Assembly (NCBI GenBank): GCA_963922455.1 | Contig: CAWUIO010000091.1 | Coordinates: 1 to 26,370, forward strand | Length of the DNA stretch: 26,370 nt | Reading direction: 5' to 3' | Source: CAWUIO01 sp963922455 | Lineage (GTDB): Bacteria > Bacteroidota > Bacteroidia > Cytophagales > Microscillaceae | Shown: piece after piece, positions 7,028 to 14,760 of the stretch | How the letters are laid out: each line of letters begins with the position of its first letter | How positions within the stretch are numbered: the stretch's first letter is position 1 | Program-made: the position numbers and the translations under genes | The notes under the pieces: generated by a model | Seen by the model: only the letters and a program-made list of their open reading frames with translations | Told to the model about the DNA's origin: nothing | The model's database searches: none

Positions 7028-7673
7028 TTATCTCGATGTATTCAAAATAGCTTGGGCGCACTTTTCAGGCGCTTCCAGGGGTAGTAAATGACCATAGCCG
7101 GCCATTAGCTCTATCGGTATAGGGCTAGAGAGAGATTGCCACTGTTTCCTGAGCTTGTCGGTAAAAAAAAGATTAGGCTTTCCGGCTAAGATGCGAATCG
7201 GTGCCTGAACCTTGGGGAATACATGGTAGATATAGGGGGCCAAGGCATAATTGGAAACCTCCCAGCTGGGTGGAAATACTAAGCGGAATGAGTCTTGGTC
7301 TTTTATCAAGCTATGGGCCACCATTTCTTGTAGGACCTCTACCTTAATTTGCTTATAGGCTCTAGATTTTTTTTAGGTAATTATAGTAATCTGCTTGGAT
7401 AGCCCAAAACAGCGGTTTTTCAGGGTAGTCTTGAAGGGTTCTTGAGCCTTTTTAAAAATATAAGGAGGCCAAGCTGTGTAATGTGTATTGAGCGCTAAGG
7501 GGCTTTAAAAATGAATTGTAGCAGCCCACCGTAAAACCATTGGCAGGATAAAAATGGGCATCCACGCCTGTGTCATTGAGTTGATGATAGCTGGCTTGTT
7601 TATCGTTTATGGTAGTATACAAGGTTTGGTAATTCACTGCTTGATTAAGTTGAGGGCCATACATAGTAAGCAA
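7028..7673 (-). pseudogene. Broken alpha/beta hydrolase (nonsense, frameshift, internal deletion)
   Basis: Pieces of one alpha/beta hydrolase on the minus strand. The N-terminal piece contains GVDAHFYPANGFTVGCYNSF and ends at TAA 7452-7454. The same frame then reads on through GSRTLQDYPEKPLFWAIQAD and stops at TAG 7362-7364. The C-terminal piece (7324 to 7028) is in another frame and contains the end of the fold, MAGYGHLLPLEAPEKCAQ, with the catalytic His. The segment that should hold the cap and the GHSMG-type nucleophile is missing, so the product cannot be active. The residues before about 7575 do not look like the family, so the true start is unknown. It belongs to the Ser-type HANGF/HFYPANGF hydrolase group rather than to the Asp-type hydrolases elsewhere in the window. 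Confidence 0.75.
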
Positions 7674-7677
7674 AGCC

Positions 7678-7896
7678 TTAGCTTAGGGTATTTTTTAATA
7701 GGATTAGGTTCTCAAAATCGGTATTATCCACGATAATATCGGCAAGTTCTTCCGGTTTTTTTTTGGATATACAGTTGGGAAGCTTTATAGTTTCTGTTTT
7801 CAAATTTTGTCCGGCTGGCTTCCAAGCCCCCCAATCGCACAGCATCTCTTTTGGCTCCACGCAGTGAATAGTCCATTTAAAGAGGATTGGATACAA
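7678..7896 (-). pseudogene. C-terminal remnant, possibly of a uridine-kinase-like P-loop protein
   Basis: An open frame of 72 codons with no proper start (TTG at 7896). Its end, KKKPEELADIIVDNTDFEN, resembles the C-terminal segment of uridine kinase-like NTPases, where an ADxIxDNTDxxNP pattern is common. No P-loop is present, so it would be a fragment. It lies 4 nt upstream of the broken hydrolase and forms a gene graveyard with it. Identification rests on one short motif and is tentative. Confidence 0.35.
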
Positions 7897-7903
7897 AATA
7901 AGG

Positions 7904-7926
7904 AAAAAGGGGCAGATAGCCCCTTT
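7904..7926 (-). terminator. Rho-independent terminator after the DUF6702-like gene
   Basis: Minus-strand hairpin with arms 7919-7926 and 7906-7913 (AAAGGGGC with GCCCCTTT, 8 perfect pairs, 5-nt loop) followed by a short T run (7904-7908). It lies 26 nt after the stop codon at 7952. Confidence 0.65.
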
Positions 7927-7951
7927 GGGAGAAAGCAGTACTTTTATCCTC

Positions 7952-8605
7952 TCATATCTTGTATAGATTCCTGAAAAACAGACTACTCGTAATCAAGAGG
8001 ATACACAAGCCTAGCAGAGCGTAATAATTGAATGAACTAGGTCTTGGGGGCGTGGGCTGGATGGAAGAAACAAATTCTTTTGAATCAAAAGAAAACATGA
8101 TCTCCTTGTGCATCGCATTAAAATCATAGAGGTACTCTTGATTGCCAACCTGGATGTTCAGGATTTTCATAGAATTGTCGTGTGCATCATAGCCCGAGGT
8201 TTGAATGGTCAGATACTCAGGGTCTTGAGGCATACCTTCCACCAAAAACGCTCCCTCAAATTGCCGCCCATTAAACTTCATGTGTTTTGGGGCAAGCTGT
8301 AACAAATTATGCTGATGGCTTAATGTAAAATGCTTAGCAATATATCGGCTAGTTTCTTCCAGAAATTCCCTTGAGTTTAGGTTGCTCCCTTTCAGTTCAG
8401 GCTTTTCACTAAAAATTGCATCTCTAAGAGGCCTGGTTTTTTGCTTAAAATGCAAGGTCCAGGCATTGTTCTCATACTTCAACTCACAGATTGAGAGCAC
8501 TAAAGAATGGGCCGATGTCTCCAAGGGATTTAAAATACACAGAGAGGATAACCACAGGGTTAAGTAAGCCCAGCCCTTGACTGTTGGTTTTTGTATTCTT
8601 TTCAT
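7952..8605 (-). CDS. DUF6702-like exported membrane-anchored protein
   Basis: A 217-residue protein with an N-terminal signal sequence (basic MKRIQKPTVKG, hydrophobic AYLTLWLSSLCIL, likely cleavage near TSAHS at 31-33), an extracytoplasmic beta-rich domain, a Pro-rich linker (about 184-190) and a C-terminal membrane helix YYALLGLCILLITSSLFF with basic end. The mature domain starting AHSLVLSICELKYENNAWTL resembles the DUF6702 group (function unknown). The start codon lies 2 nt after the stop of the YHYH lipoprotein gene, so the two are surely co-transcribed and may act together at the envelope. A hairpin terminator follows. Confidence 0.7.
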   Translation of the reverse strand: MKRIQKPTVKGWAYLTLWLSSLCILNPLETSAHSLVLSICELKYENNAWTLHFKQKTRPLRDAIFSEKPELKGSNLNSREFLEETSRYIAKHFTLSHQHNLLQLAPKHMKFNGRQFEGAFLVEGMPQDPEYLTIQTSGYDAHDNSMKILNIQVGNQEYLYDFNAMHKEIMFSFDSKEFVSSIQPTPPRPSSFNYYALLGLCILLITSSLFFRNLYKI

Positions 8606-8607
8606 AC

Positions 8608-9891
8608 TTAATTATTCCTAAAGTCATCACTCGGAGTAGCCTGAAAACAACGAGGAATAGACGGGTAGGTGTCGGTAATCACGTAAATGTAGCCCAACTG
8701 CGGGTCTTGATACCCATTGCATTCATCCAAATCTCCAAGGTTGGCTACATACTCATAATCTTGAGTATACGTACCATCTGGGCATCCGCTGGGCGCCGAA
8801 ATATCATCTCCTCCTCTCGCTTCGGTTTTTAGTCGGTAGCTGGAAGTGAGCGCCACTACATTTCCATTTTTATTGGCATATTTATAATAAATAGGGAAAC
8901 CATCGGCTGCCCAGCCTACCTGCACCGGAGTGGACCCATTGATATTCAAAGATGCAATATAGGCAGAGGGTGTAGCGTGGTGGTGGTACATTCCGCTCGG
9001 AAAAACGTGGGCATTATTACAATCCGTACCGAGATTGATGGCCGAGCTGAGGGCATTTTCATTCCAATCGGTATTGTCTTCAGAGGTTTGGGTATTTACA
9101 AAAAACTCAGCGGCAATGGGTGCCAAAAGAATCCCGTTTTTAAGTATCCCGAAGCGGTACTGTGGTGAACCATTGGTGTTGGTTAGAAGGGTGACGGAAT
9201 TATTGGCCGTGGGAGAGGCAGAAATTGTATACGAACTGCTAATTTCAGTAATGGTGTTGGGGTTGCCCATGGTAGGAAACTGCCCTACATTGTGGTTGGG
9301 AATCGAGTTGCTGCTAATCATACGGTTTTGCCCCATGACTTGCTCACTGTACGAGTGGGTTACATTTAAAACCGTCTGTATATCTACACCACAATTGTTC
9401 GGGTCTAAGTCAATTAAATAAGTATCGGCTGTGCCGGCACAAGCAGATACAGTTACTACGGTTTCATCATCATCAACAATGGTGAGTGTCAAGGAGCTGT
9501 TGGAAATGCTTACGTTTTCCAAGTTTTCTTGCAAGGTTAAAACGATAGTCTCATCTTGTTCGTCTAGCGTGTCATTGATACTCGCAATCGTGATGCTCGT
9601 GGATTGGGAGCCACTGGCAATGCTTTGCGTACCAGTAATGCGGTAATCTTGGTCCAGGGTAGCTAAACTGGATGCATCTAAGCTAAAATCAATCGCGTTT
9701 GGCCCTTGGTTAACCTCATTTAAGGACACGCTCAGGGTTATGCTGCCCCCGTTTTCCTGGATAGAGGTACTCGATGCCGCCATGGAAAGCACATAATTGA
9801 TTAACGTGTCTTCAGAATCCTCTTCATCTACAGAACAATTCGTAATGATCATGATCGCTAAGATGAAGAATAAAAAATATAGCCTCTTCAT
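8608..9891 (-). CDS. YHYH-domain surface lipoprotein with Calx-beta domain
   Basis: A 427-residue lipoprotein. The signal peptide ends at C19 (IITNCSVDEEDSED). The run of acidic residues right after Cys fits the Bacteroidota lipoprotein export signal for surface exposure. Residues about 32-141 form a Calx-beta-like domain (SIQENGGSITLSVSL ... ATLDQDYRITGT ... NDTLDEQDETIVLTL ... IVDDD), often calcium-linked. The C-terminal part (about 225-420) is the YHYH domain, with the name-giving motif as GMYHHHATPSAY (300-310; YHHH variant) and VGWAADGFPIYYKY (325-338). Six or more cysteines in the domain could form disulfides. The YHYH family's function is not established; the His cluster suggests metal binding. 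First gene of a two-gene unit with the DUF6702-like protein. Confidence 0.88.
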   Translation of the reverse strand: MKRLYFLFFILAIMIITNCSVDEEDSEDTLINYVLSMAASSTSIQENGGSITLSVSLNEVNQGPNAIDFSLDASSLATLDQDYRITGTQSIASGSQSTSITIASINDTLDEQDETIVLTLQENLENVSISNSSLTLTIVDDDETVVTVSACAGTADTYLIDLDPNNCGVDIQTVLNVTHSYSEQVMGQNRMISSNSIPNHNVGQFPTMGNPNTITEISSSYTISASPTANNSVTLLTNTNGSPQYRFGILKNGILLAPIAAEFFVNTQTSEDNTDWNENALSSAINLGTDCNNAHVFPSGMYHHHATPSAYIASLNINGSTPVQVGWAADGFPIYYKYANKNGNVVALTSSYRLKTEARGGDDISAPSGCPDGTYTQDYEYVANLGDLDECNGYQDPQLGYIYVITDTYPSIPRCFQATPSDDFRNN

Positions 9892-10082
9892 AAAAAAATA
9901 TCTTTGGTGATAGATTAAAATGGTAGAAACGTATATTTAAAAAGCTCCGGCTTTGAGAGATTTGTCTATTGCCAGGCAATACTTACGAAAGTAAGGCTGT
10001 ATACTAGAATGAGAGAGACAATTTTTTAAGGTGTTAGTTGACATCACGCTTGGAAGTACCAACCCTGACGTTTGGTCGGGGA

Positions 10083-10985
10083 TTACTTCGCTTGCAACTC
10101 AGACTTAATATGGACCCATTTTACTTGCCATTTCTTTTCTAGATCATCCCCTACGGTAAAAAATAGATAGGTATTGTCAGGGGTAACGTAAGGATTGCCC
10201 TGTCCTTGATGGTTGATTTTATTATTCAATTTTCGGGTGCTTGTCCAACTGCCTTTTCCGTCTGGAAAACTGATCATTAAATCCAGGGCTTCCCCAATAG
10301 TTGCAAATATCAAGTAGTCATCATCGGGCGAGACATAGGGGGTACACGTATTCATGCCTGCAATGTTCGAGATAGATACTTTGCTTGCCTCTTCAAAGGC
10401 ATTATTTCTTCGAGTAGCGTTGTAGAGATACATCTCACTATAATCTAAATTACTGGCATGAAAATATAGGGTGCCCGATCGGCTAATACTCGGGTGAGAT
10501 ACTAATTTATCACGCATACTGGGTATATCCACATAACTTGGCTCCGTCCATTGCCCCTGGACTAGATCCGATTTCCAAATGTGCCAGGTACTTGGCATGT
10601 TTTCTAATTGTACGGGCCGAGTAGAACTAAAATACAGCGTATTTCCATCTGGAGAAAAGCTCATACCGTGTTCATTATACTGGCTGTTAAAAAATGCGCT
10701 TTGGGCTTGTGACCATTGCCCATCAATTTTCTCAACAAAGTATACATCAAAGTGCTCAAATCCAGTATCAGAAATAGTGAAATAGTACGTTTCTAAATCC
10801 GGCCCAAATATCCCTTTATGGATGAGTTTATCTTGGGGAGTGAGCTTTTCTAGGAATACAAGTGGGGTATCATCTGGGGTTTTCTCAAGTAAAATTTTAG
10901 GAGCATCTACGGGCTTTTTATTTTGACAGTCCATGGTAATGACAAGTAACAAAAAGAGCATTTGAAGCTTTTGCATACAATTCAA
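10083..10985 (-). CDS. Exported WD40-like (PD40) beta-propeller protein
   Basis: A 300-residue protein with an N-terminal signal (MNCMQKLQMLFLLLVITMDC) that may be a lipoprotein signal at C20, although Asp just before Cys is atypical. The mature part repeats the PD40 pattern: EHGMSFSPDGNTLYFSSTRP (about 105-124), VSHPSISRSGTLYFHAS, CTPYVSPDDDYLIFAT (about 217-232) and GNPYVTPDNTYLFFTVG. Four blades or so are visible, fewer than a full propeller, so it may be partial or oligomeric. The family often binds proteins or glycans in the envelope, and no enzyme motif is seen. It starts 27 nt after the stop of the flavin oxidoreductase gene upstream, so they may share a transcript. Confidence 0.8.
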   Translation of the reverse strand: MNCMQKLQMLFLLLVITMDCQNKKPVDAPKILLEKTPDDTPLVFLEKLTPQDKLIHKGIFGPDLETYYFTISDTGFEHFDVYFVEKIDGQWSQAQSAFFNSQYNEHGMSFSPDGNTLYFSSTRPVQLENMPSTWHIWKSDLVQGQWTEPSYVDIPSMRDKLVSHPSISRSGTLYFHASNLDYSEMYLYNATRRNNAFEEASKVSISNIAGMNTCTPYVSPDDDYLIFATIGEALDLMISFPDGKGSWTSTRKLNNKINHQGQGNPYVTPDNTYLFFTVGDDLEKKWQVKWVHIKSELQAK

Positions 10986-11012
10986 GGGAGCTAAAAAAAT
11001 TACTTAAGGCCG

Positions 11013-12263
11013 CTAAAACCCTCTTTTCCTCTTGCTCTGGAAAAAGGGTAAACTAAAAAAAAGCTTATTTAAGGTCGAGGACAGGTTATGCCCAATAACG
11101 GAATACGGGCTTAGCTTTGGGTTGGGCAGTTTTCCCATGCCCAGCCTGCGGATATGAATTTCGTGCCACATAATATCCACAAAGCCGCTAGAGTCCAGGG
11201 CTTTAATGCCAGTTTTGGGGTTTGGGATATCTATCTGTTTCAGCTCCCCGGTAAAGATACGTTGAGGCAAATCGGGATACAAAGTAAAAGGGCGAGCAAT
11301 GCCCACAATGTCTAGTTCACCTTCGGCCAGTGCTTGTTCCATGATGCTTACCGTACGGAAGCCCCCTGTGAGCATGAGAGGGGTTTTCAAGAGTTTTCGG
11401 ACTTTTTTTACGTATTCAAGAAAATACACTTCTCGTTCTTGGGTGCTTTTTTTGGAGCGACTCCCCACCATGGCCGGTTGCTCATAGGTACCCCCGCTTA
11501 TTTCTATCAAGTCCATGCCCTCGGCCCCTAATAGTTGGGCTACCTCACTTGACTCTTCCTCGGAAAAGCCACCTCTTTGAAAATCGGCTGAATTTATTTT
11601 TATCCCTACCGGAAACGTATCCCCTACTTTTTTGCGAATATTCCGGTAAACTTCTATAACAAAGCGGGCCCGGTTTTCCAAGCTGCCACCCCAACGGTCT
11701 GTTCTTTGGTTAGCTAGGGGAGATAAGAACTGGCTTACCAGATAGCCATGGGCCCCGTGGATTTGCACGCCCGTAAAACCTGCTTCTTGTAAAATAGCCG
11801 CTGTATTGCCAAAGCGATCGATAATTTCTAAAATCTCCGCTTCACTGAGAGCCCTGGGTTTTTTAAACATGGCCGACATCCCTTTAATCTGGGTGGAAAC
11901 CGCCGAGGGTGCAACCACTTCTTTGTTGATAGCGCCCAATGCTTGACGACCAGGATGGTTAATTTGAGGCCAAAGGTGAATACCAGTCCCTTTCACTACC
12001 TGCGCCCATTGCTTCAACAAGTCAAAATCTTTTTTGTCCTCAACGATGACATTCCCTGGTTCCCCGATAGCACGAGGATCTATCATGATATTGCCCGTAA
12101 ATAGTAAACCGGCCCCTCCCGCTACCCATCGTTGGTACGCGTGTATTATGGCTGGGGTAGGGCCGTGATGCCGGGGGGACATATTTTCACACATCGCCGA
12201 TTTGGCAATTCGATTGCTTAAACTGGCTCCGCAGGGTAGGCTTAATTCATGTTGTAAATGCAT
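11013..12263 (-). CDS. NADH:flavin oxidoreductase / Old Yellow Enzyme family
   Basis: A 416-residue cytoplasmic FMN enzyme of the OYE-like TIM-barrel family, which reduces activated C=C bonds using NAD(P)H. Visible are SNRIAKSAMCENMS (16-29), GAGLLFTGNIM (50-60), PQINHPGRQ (99-107), the active-site IHGAHGYLVSQFLSP (168-182), the signature NQRTDRWGGSLENRARF (185-201), LTGGFR (298-303) and GIARPF (321-326) for FMN phosphate. There is no C-terminal Fe-S/FAD extension of 2,4-dienoyl-CoA reductase type, so it is a single-domain enzyme; the tail after about 350 is extended and basic. Substrate unknown; it is a likely partner for xenobiotic or unsaturated-acid metabolism with the neighbouring hydrolases. 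Upstream lies family A copy 3. Confidence 0.92.
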   Translation of the reverse strand: MHLQHELSLPCGASLSNRIAKSAMCENMSPRHHGPTPAIIHAYQRWVAGGAGLLFTGNIMIDPRAIGEPGNVIVEDKKDFDLLKQWAQVVKGTGIHLWPQINHPGRQALGAINKEVVAPSAVSTQIKGMSAMFKKPRALSEAEILEIIDRFGNTAAILQEAGFTGVQIHGAHGYLVSQFLSPLANQRTDRWGGSLENRARFVIEVYRNIRKKVGDTFPVGIKINSADFQRGGFSEEESSEVAQLLGAEGMDLIEISGGTYEQPAMVGSRSKKSTQEREVYFLEYVKKVRKLLKTPLMLTGGFRTVSIMEQALAEGELDIVGIARPFTLYPDLPQRIFTGELKQIDIPNPKTGIKALDSSGFVDIMWHEIHIRRLGMGKLPNPKLSPYSVIGHNLSSTLNKLFFSLPFFQSKRKRGF

Positions 12264-12448
12264 GGGGTATAAATCAATGGGGTAAGTTAATGGCTTTTTT
12301 TGTCCGGGTTACCCCCAATATATTTATAATTGTGCAATCTTAACAATTTGAGAAGAGGCATTTTGGATGGATGTTACAGCATTACTTAGTTGAAGGATGC
12401 ACCCGTCGAGCCTCTTAGGCAATCCCACGTTAAAGAAATACTTATTTT

Positions 12449-12577
12449 GGGGCTTCCCCGCGTGATGAAAGCTGGGGCAAGATTGAGCCTGAGTACCAGC
12501 GCGGGTCGGGCTCTCGCTACTCGCTGGCCAACGCGCATCCCGCGGCGAGCTCAAACATGCCGCTCCATCCCTAAGCC
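12449..12577 (+). repeat. Family A structured intergenic repeat, copy 3
   Basis: About 129 nt in the gap upstream of the OYE gene. Outer stem GGCTT (12451-12455) pairs with AAGCC (12573-12577). Inner stem CCCGCGT (12457-12463) pairs with GCGCGGG (12499-12505) through one G-U pair. Core GGGTCGGGCTCTCGCTACTC and 3' block CGAGCTCAAACATGCCGC are well conserved. The rest of the gap 12264-12448 shows no gene or clear signal. Confidence 0.82.
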
Positions 12578-12611
12578 AATTTGAGCGAGTAGGCTAGCAA
12601 AGGTTTGCTAA

Positions 12612-12655
12612 TATAAAAAAAGCCCTTAGCTTTCAAAGATCAAGGCTAAGGGCTT
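12612..12655 (-). terminator. Rho-independent terminator after the small membrane protein gene
   Basis: Minus-strand hairpin with arms 12645-12655 and 12620-12630 (AAGCCCTTAGC with GCTAAGGGCTT, 11 perfect pairs, 14-nt loop), followed on the minus strand by a run of T. It lies about 20 nt after the stop codon at 12676. Confidence 0.85.
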
Positions 12656-12675
12656 GGCTAATTGGCAAAATTAGC

Positions 12676-12978
12676 CTAATGCTTGACTCGGCTAGTAAGA
12701 TACAGTTGTCCTCCCAAGGCCATAGATAAGAAGATGAAAAAAACCAATACCGCCAAGTTTCCTATGTGCAGTTTAGCGTAGGTTGGATAGGCGATGGTCT
12801 TTTCAAGCGCCGCGATTTTATAATCGTGAAAATCTCTAAATTTCGGGTTAGTGGCCATCTCCAGCAAGACACGTACGCTGCGATAACGCACAAATGCTGC
12901 ACTAGACCAATCCTGGGCATTGTCAATACCCCACATGGCCACAGCTGGCCCAAGGGCATCCCCTAAGTATTGATACAA
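12676..12978 (-). CDS. Small protein with C-terminal membrane helix; start missing or TTG
   Basis: A 100-codon frame. The N-terminal part ALGPAVAMWGIDNAQDW and VRYRSVRVLLEMATNPKF, then HDYKIAALEKTIAYPTYAK, resembles small DUF1330-like/dimeric barrel proteins; a membrane helix follows (about 72-92, LAVLVFFIFLSMALGGQLYL) with basic end. No ATG exists: the frame can start only at TTG 12978, and an in-frame TAA lies 15 codons earlier, leaving the codons between without Met. It may be 5'-truncated, since a natural N-terminus seems absent. It lies 48 nt after the exported protein gene and is followed by a strong terminator, so it is probably the end of that transcript. Confidence 0.55.
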   Translation of the reverse strand: MYQYLGDALGPAVAMWGIDNAQDWSSAAFVRYRSVRVLLEMATNPKFRDFHDYKIAALEKTIAYPTYAKLHIGNLAVLVFFIFLSMALGGQLYLTSRVKH

Positions 12979-13026
12979 TGCAATAGGGCTAGTATAGCCT
13001 AAAGTTGTTTAAATATCCAGGATAAA

Positions 13027-13518
13027 TTATTGGGCTACTCTTTTTTGTTTCTGGTATTTAAGCCATTTTTTATTTTGCTCATCCGATAAAAAGCTGGCCA
13101 TTGCCTCATTCAGGATTTTCTCGTGCTTGGCTACTTCTTGCCGGATGGGTGGGATATTGGCTTCAATTTCTGCTCTAACTTCTTGCATCACGCTGGGGTC
13201 CCTCCTTTGCATAGCGATTTGCACATTTCGGTCAAAATCATCATTGAGCTTTCTAAACGTAAGCGCATGTTCCGAAGACAACTCAGACATCTTAATATTG
13301 TAAACATACAAGGCTTCGGTAGCTTCTTTCTTTAGGGGGCTGTCCTTTAACTTGAGTTTTTTGATAACTTTTTCAATATCATAATTGAATATTCCGGCCG
13401 CCCGGGCGGCATCAAAATCGGGTGGGCTCATTGCTCCACCAGGCATTTGGCAGTAAGCAGACCTAAGGAGTAAGCAGAAGCCGATACACAAGGTTAATTT
13501 GACTTTTGACATATACAT
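13027..13518 (-). CDS. Small exported helical protein, Spy/CpxP-like size
   Basis: A 163-residue protein with a signal peptide (M1 or M3; KVKLTLCIGFCLLLRSAYCQ, cleavage near residue 23). The mature part is helical and highly charged, with the segment FDAARAAGIFNYDIEKVIKK (35-54) and a C-terminal helix HEKILNEAMASFLSDEQNKK that resembles the LSxEQ helices of periplasmic Spy/CpxP-like proteins. No catalytic motif is seen and the role is unknown; periplasmic chaperone or stress sensing is only a guess. Second gene downstream is the small membrane protein at 12676. Confidence 0.65.
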   Translation of the reverse strand: MYMSKVKLTLCIGFCLLLRSAYCQMPGGAMSPPDFDAARAAGIFNYDIEKVIKKLKLKDSPLKKEATEALYVYNIKMSELSSEHALTFRKLNDDFDRNVQIAMQRRDPSVMQEVRAEIEANIPPIRQEVAKHEKILNEAMASFLSDEQNKKWLKYQKQKRVAQ

Positions 13519-13898
13519 GGTTTATCGTTTGATGTAAGGAGAATTTTGCTAATCTCATATCGAGTGACTTTACAAATCAAGCACTTCAAACACTGACGCG
13601 AAGACCTCCATCAAAGCTAGTTTATACAGGATTGCCAAGGATCAAAAAACAATGTGAACTGTACAAAATGAAAGGACAACTGGCTGAAGGGATTTTGCAA
13701 GCAAGGGCGATCTTTCTAAATAAGGATAAGTAGATTCTTAGCGAAATGGCTTTAGGAGCTAATTTAGGGGATTGCCGAATCTAGGTTTCGCCATTCAGGT
13801 GAAGAACTGTGTAAGTCTTTAATCCATTAAGCCCTTCTCTGGAAAAAATATAATACCCCTCTTTTATCCAGATTACCTTATTGTGTTACATCCTTGTG
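13519..13898. other. 380-bp gap without recognisable gene
   Basis: Nothing supported is seen here. One plus-strand frame is open for about 65 codons from 13530 to a TAG near 13733, but it has only an internal ATG, no homology that I recognise and no promoter. The region probably holds the promoter of the exported protein gene. Confidence 0.4.
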
Positions 13899-14321
13899 CT
13901 AGGCCAATTCTTCCGTATTAATTTTTATCTCGTGACTTAGGGTTTTGTTAACCGGACATTTATCCGAGATTTCCAGCAAACGTTTTCTTTGCGCCTCGTC
14001 CAAATCGCCAGTAAATTTTAATTTTTTGGTGATGTTGTGGACATAGCCATCGGTCGACTCGCAATTTTCGCAGTCTTCGTGGTAGACCCTTTCTTGGGAG
14101 AGATGCACCTCTACTTCTTGCAAGTCCCATTGTTTCCTATCGGCATACATTCGCAAAGTCATCGCCACGCAACTGCCCAAGGACATCAATAGAAAATCAT
14201 AAGGGGTGGGGCCTAGGTCTGTGCCAAAAGGTGTAGGCTCATCTGCGGTAATGGTATGTCTACCGTTTGTTAATATGGTCTCGTATTTGGATTTACCAAT
14301 TTTAGCAATTACCTCAGTCAT
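13899..14321 (-). CDS. OsmC/Ohr-family peroxide-reducing protein
   Basis: A 140-residue OsmC-fold protein. It has the typical N-terminal strands with ITADEPTPFGTDLGPTPYDFLL, the first catalytic cysteine in MSLGSCVAMTLRMYADRK (C51) and the second in ISDKCPVNKTLSHEI (C122). The two redox Cys reduce organic hydroperoxides in OsmC and Ohr proteins. An additional CENC (84-87) plus H81 sits in the middle loop and is common in the YhfA-like OsmC subgroup. Cytoplasmic, with no signal. It stands alone between two long gaps and probably forms its own transcription unit. Confidence 0.92.
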   Translation of the reverse strand: MTEVIAKIGKSKYETILTNGRHTITADEPTPFGTDLGPTPYDFLLMSLGSCVAMTLRMYADRKQWDLQEVEVHLSQERVYHEDCENCESTDGYVHNITKKLKFTGDLDEAQRKRLLEISDKCPVNKTLSHEIKINTEELA

Positions 14322-14566
14322 GTCTGATTTGATTTATGGTACCAAAATATTTTTCAGCTAAAATGTAAGGCTTCTTGATCTTTTTTTGGGGCATCCTGTA
14401 CCCAAGATGTAAGACCAGGCGCAAGAAACTTCTCTGGGAGAAACCGACATTTGGCCAAAATGACAAATTAGGCCTTTCTTTAAAGTTAAATTATTTTTAG
14501 GATTCATAAGCAAGTGGCTGGGCTAATTTACCAGGAGTCTTCCCATAAATAAGAATTGCCGGGGCG

Positions 14567-14586
14567 TTCCAAATATTAATTTGGAA
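14567..14586. promoter_or_regulatory. Perfect palindrome TTCCAAAT-ATTA-ATTTGGAA
   Basis: A 20-nt perfect inverted repeat with 8-bp arms and a 4-nt spacer, situated 7 nt beyond the end of the terminator of the glutamate-synthase-like gene and 245 nt upstream of the OsmC start. It could be an operator or a part of the terminator structure. A smaller CCAAAT...ATTTGG pair is seen at 1696-1715. No regulator can be named. Confidence 0.3.
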
Positions 14587-14592
14587 AAGCGT

Positions 14593-14636
14593 ATAAAAAA
14601 AGAAGCTCCGCCTCACTTTTTAAAAGACGGAACTTC
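14593..14636 (-). terminator. Rho-independent terminator after the glutamate-synthase-like gene
   Basis: Minus-strand hairpin with arms 14628-14636 and 14602-14610 (GAAGTTCCG with CGGAGCTTC, one mismatch), a 17-nt loop, and a T run (14593-14601). It lies about 125 nt after the stop at 14761. The remaining part of the gap 14322-14760 shows no gene. Confidence 0.7.
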
Positions 14637-14760
14637 AAGATCAATATGCAGACTGTTTGAAAAAATAAGTAGCGTTCGCTCTCAATAAACTAGAATACGG
14701 GCAATTCCTTTTCAGCCCAGAAAAATGCTGCTCCTCACATTTCTATCCCCTATAATTTGC

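Noticed and set aside
9892..10082. Possible promoter TACGTTTC upstream of the YHYH gene
   Set aside because: One mismatch to TAnnTTTG and no -33 partner; too weak to list.
13530..13733. Open plus-strand frame in the 13519-13898 gap
   Set aside because: No start codon in the first two thirds, no family resemblance, no promoter or ribosome-binding pattern.
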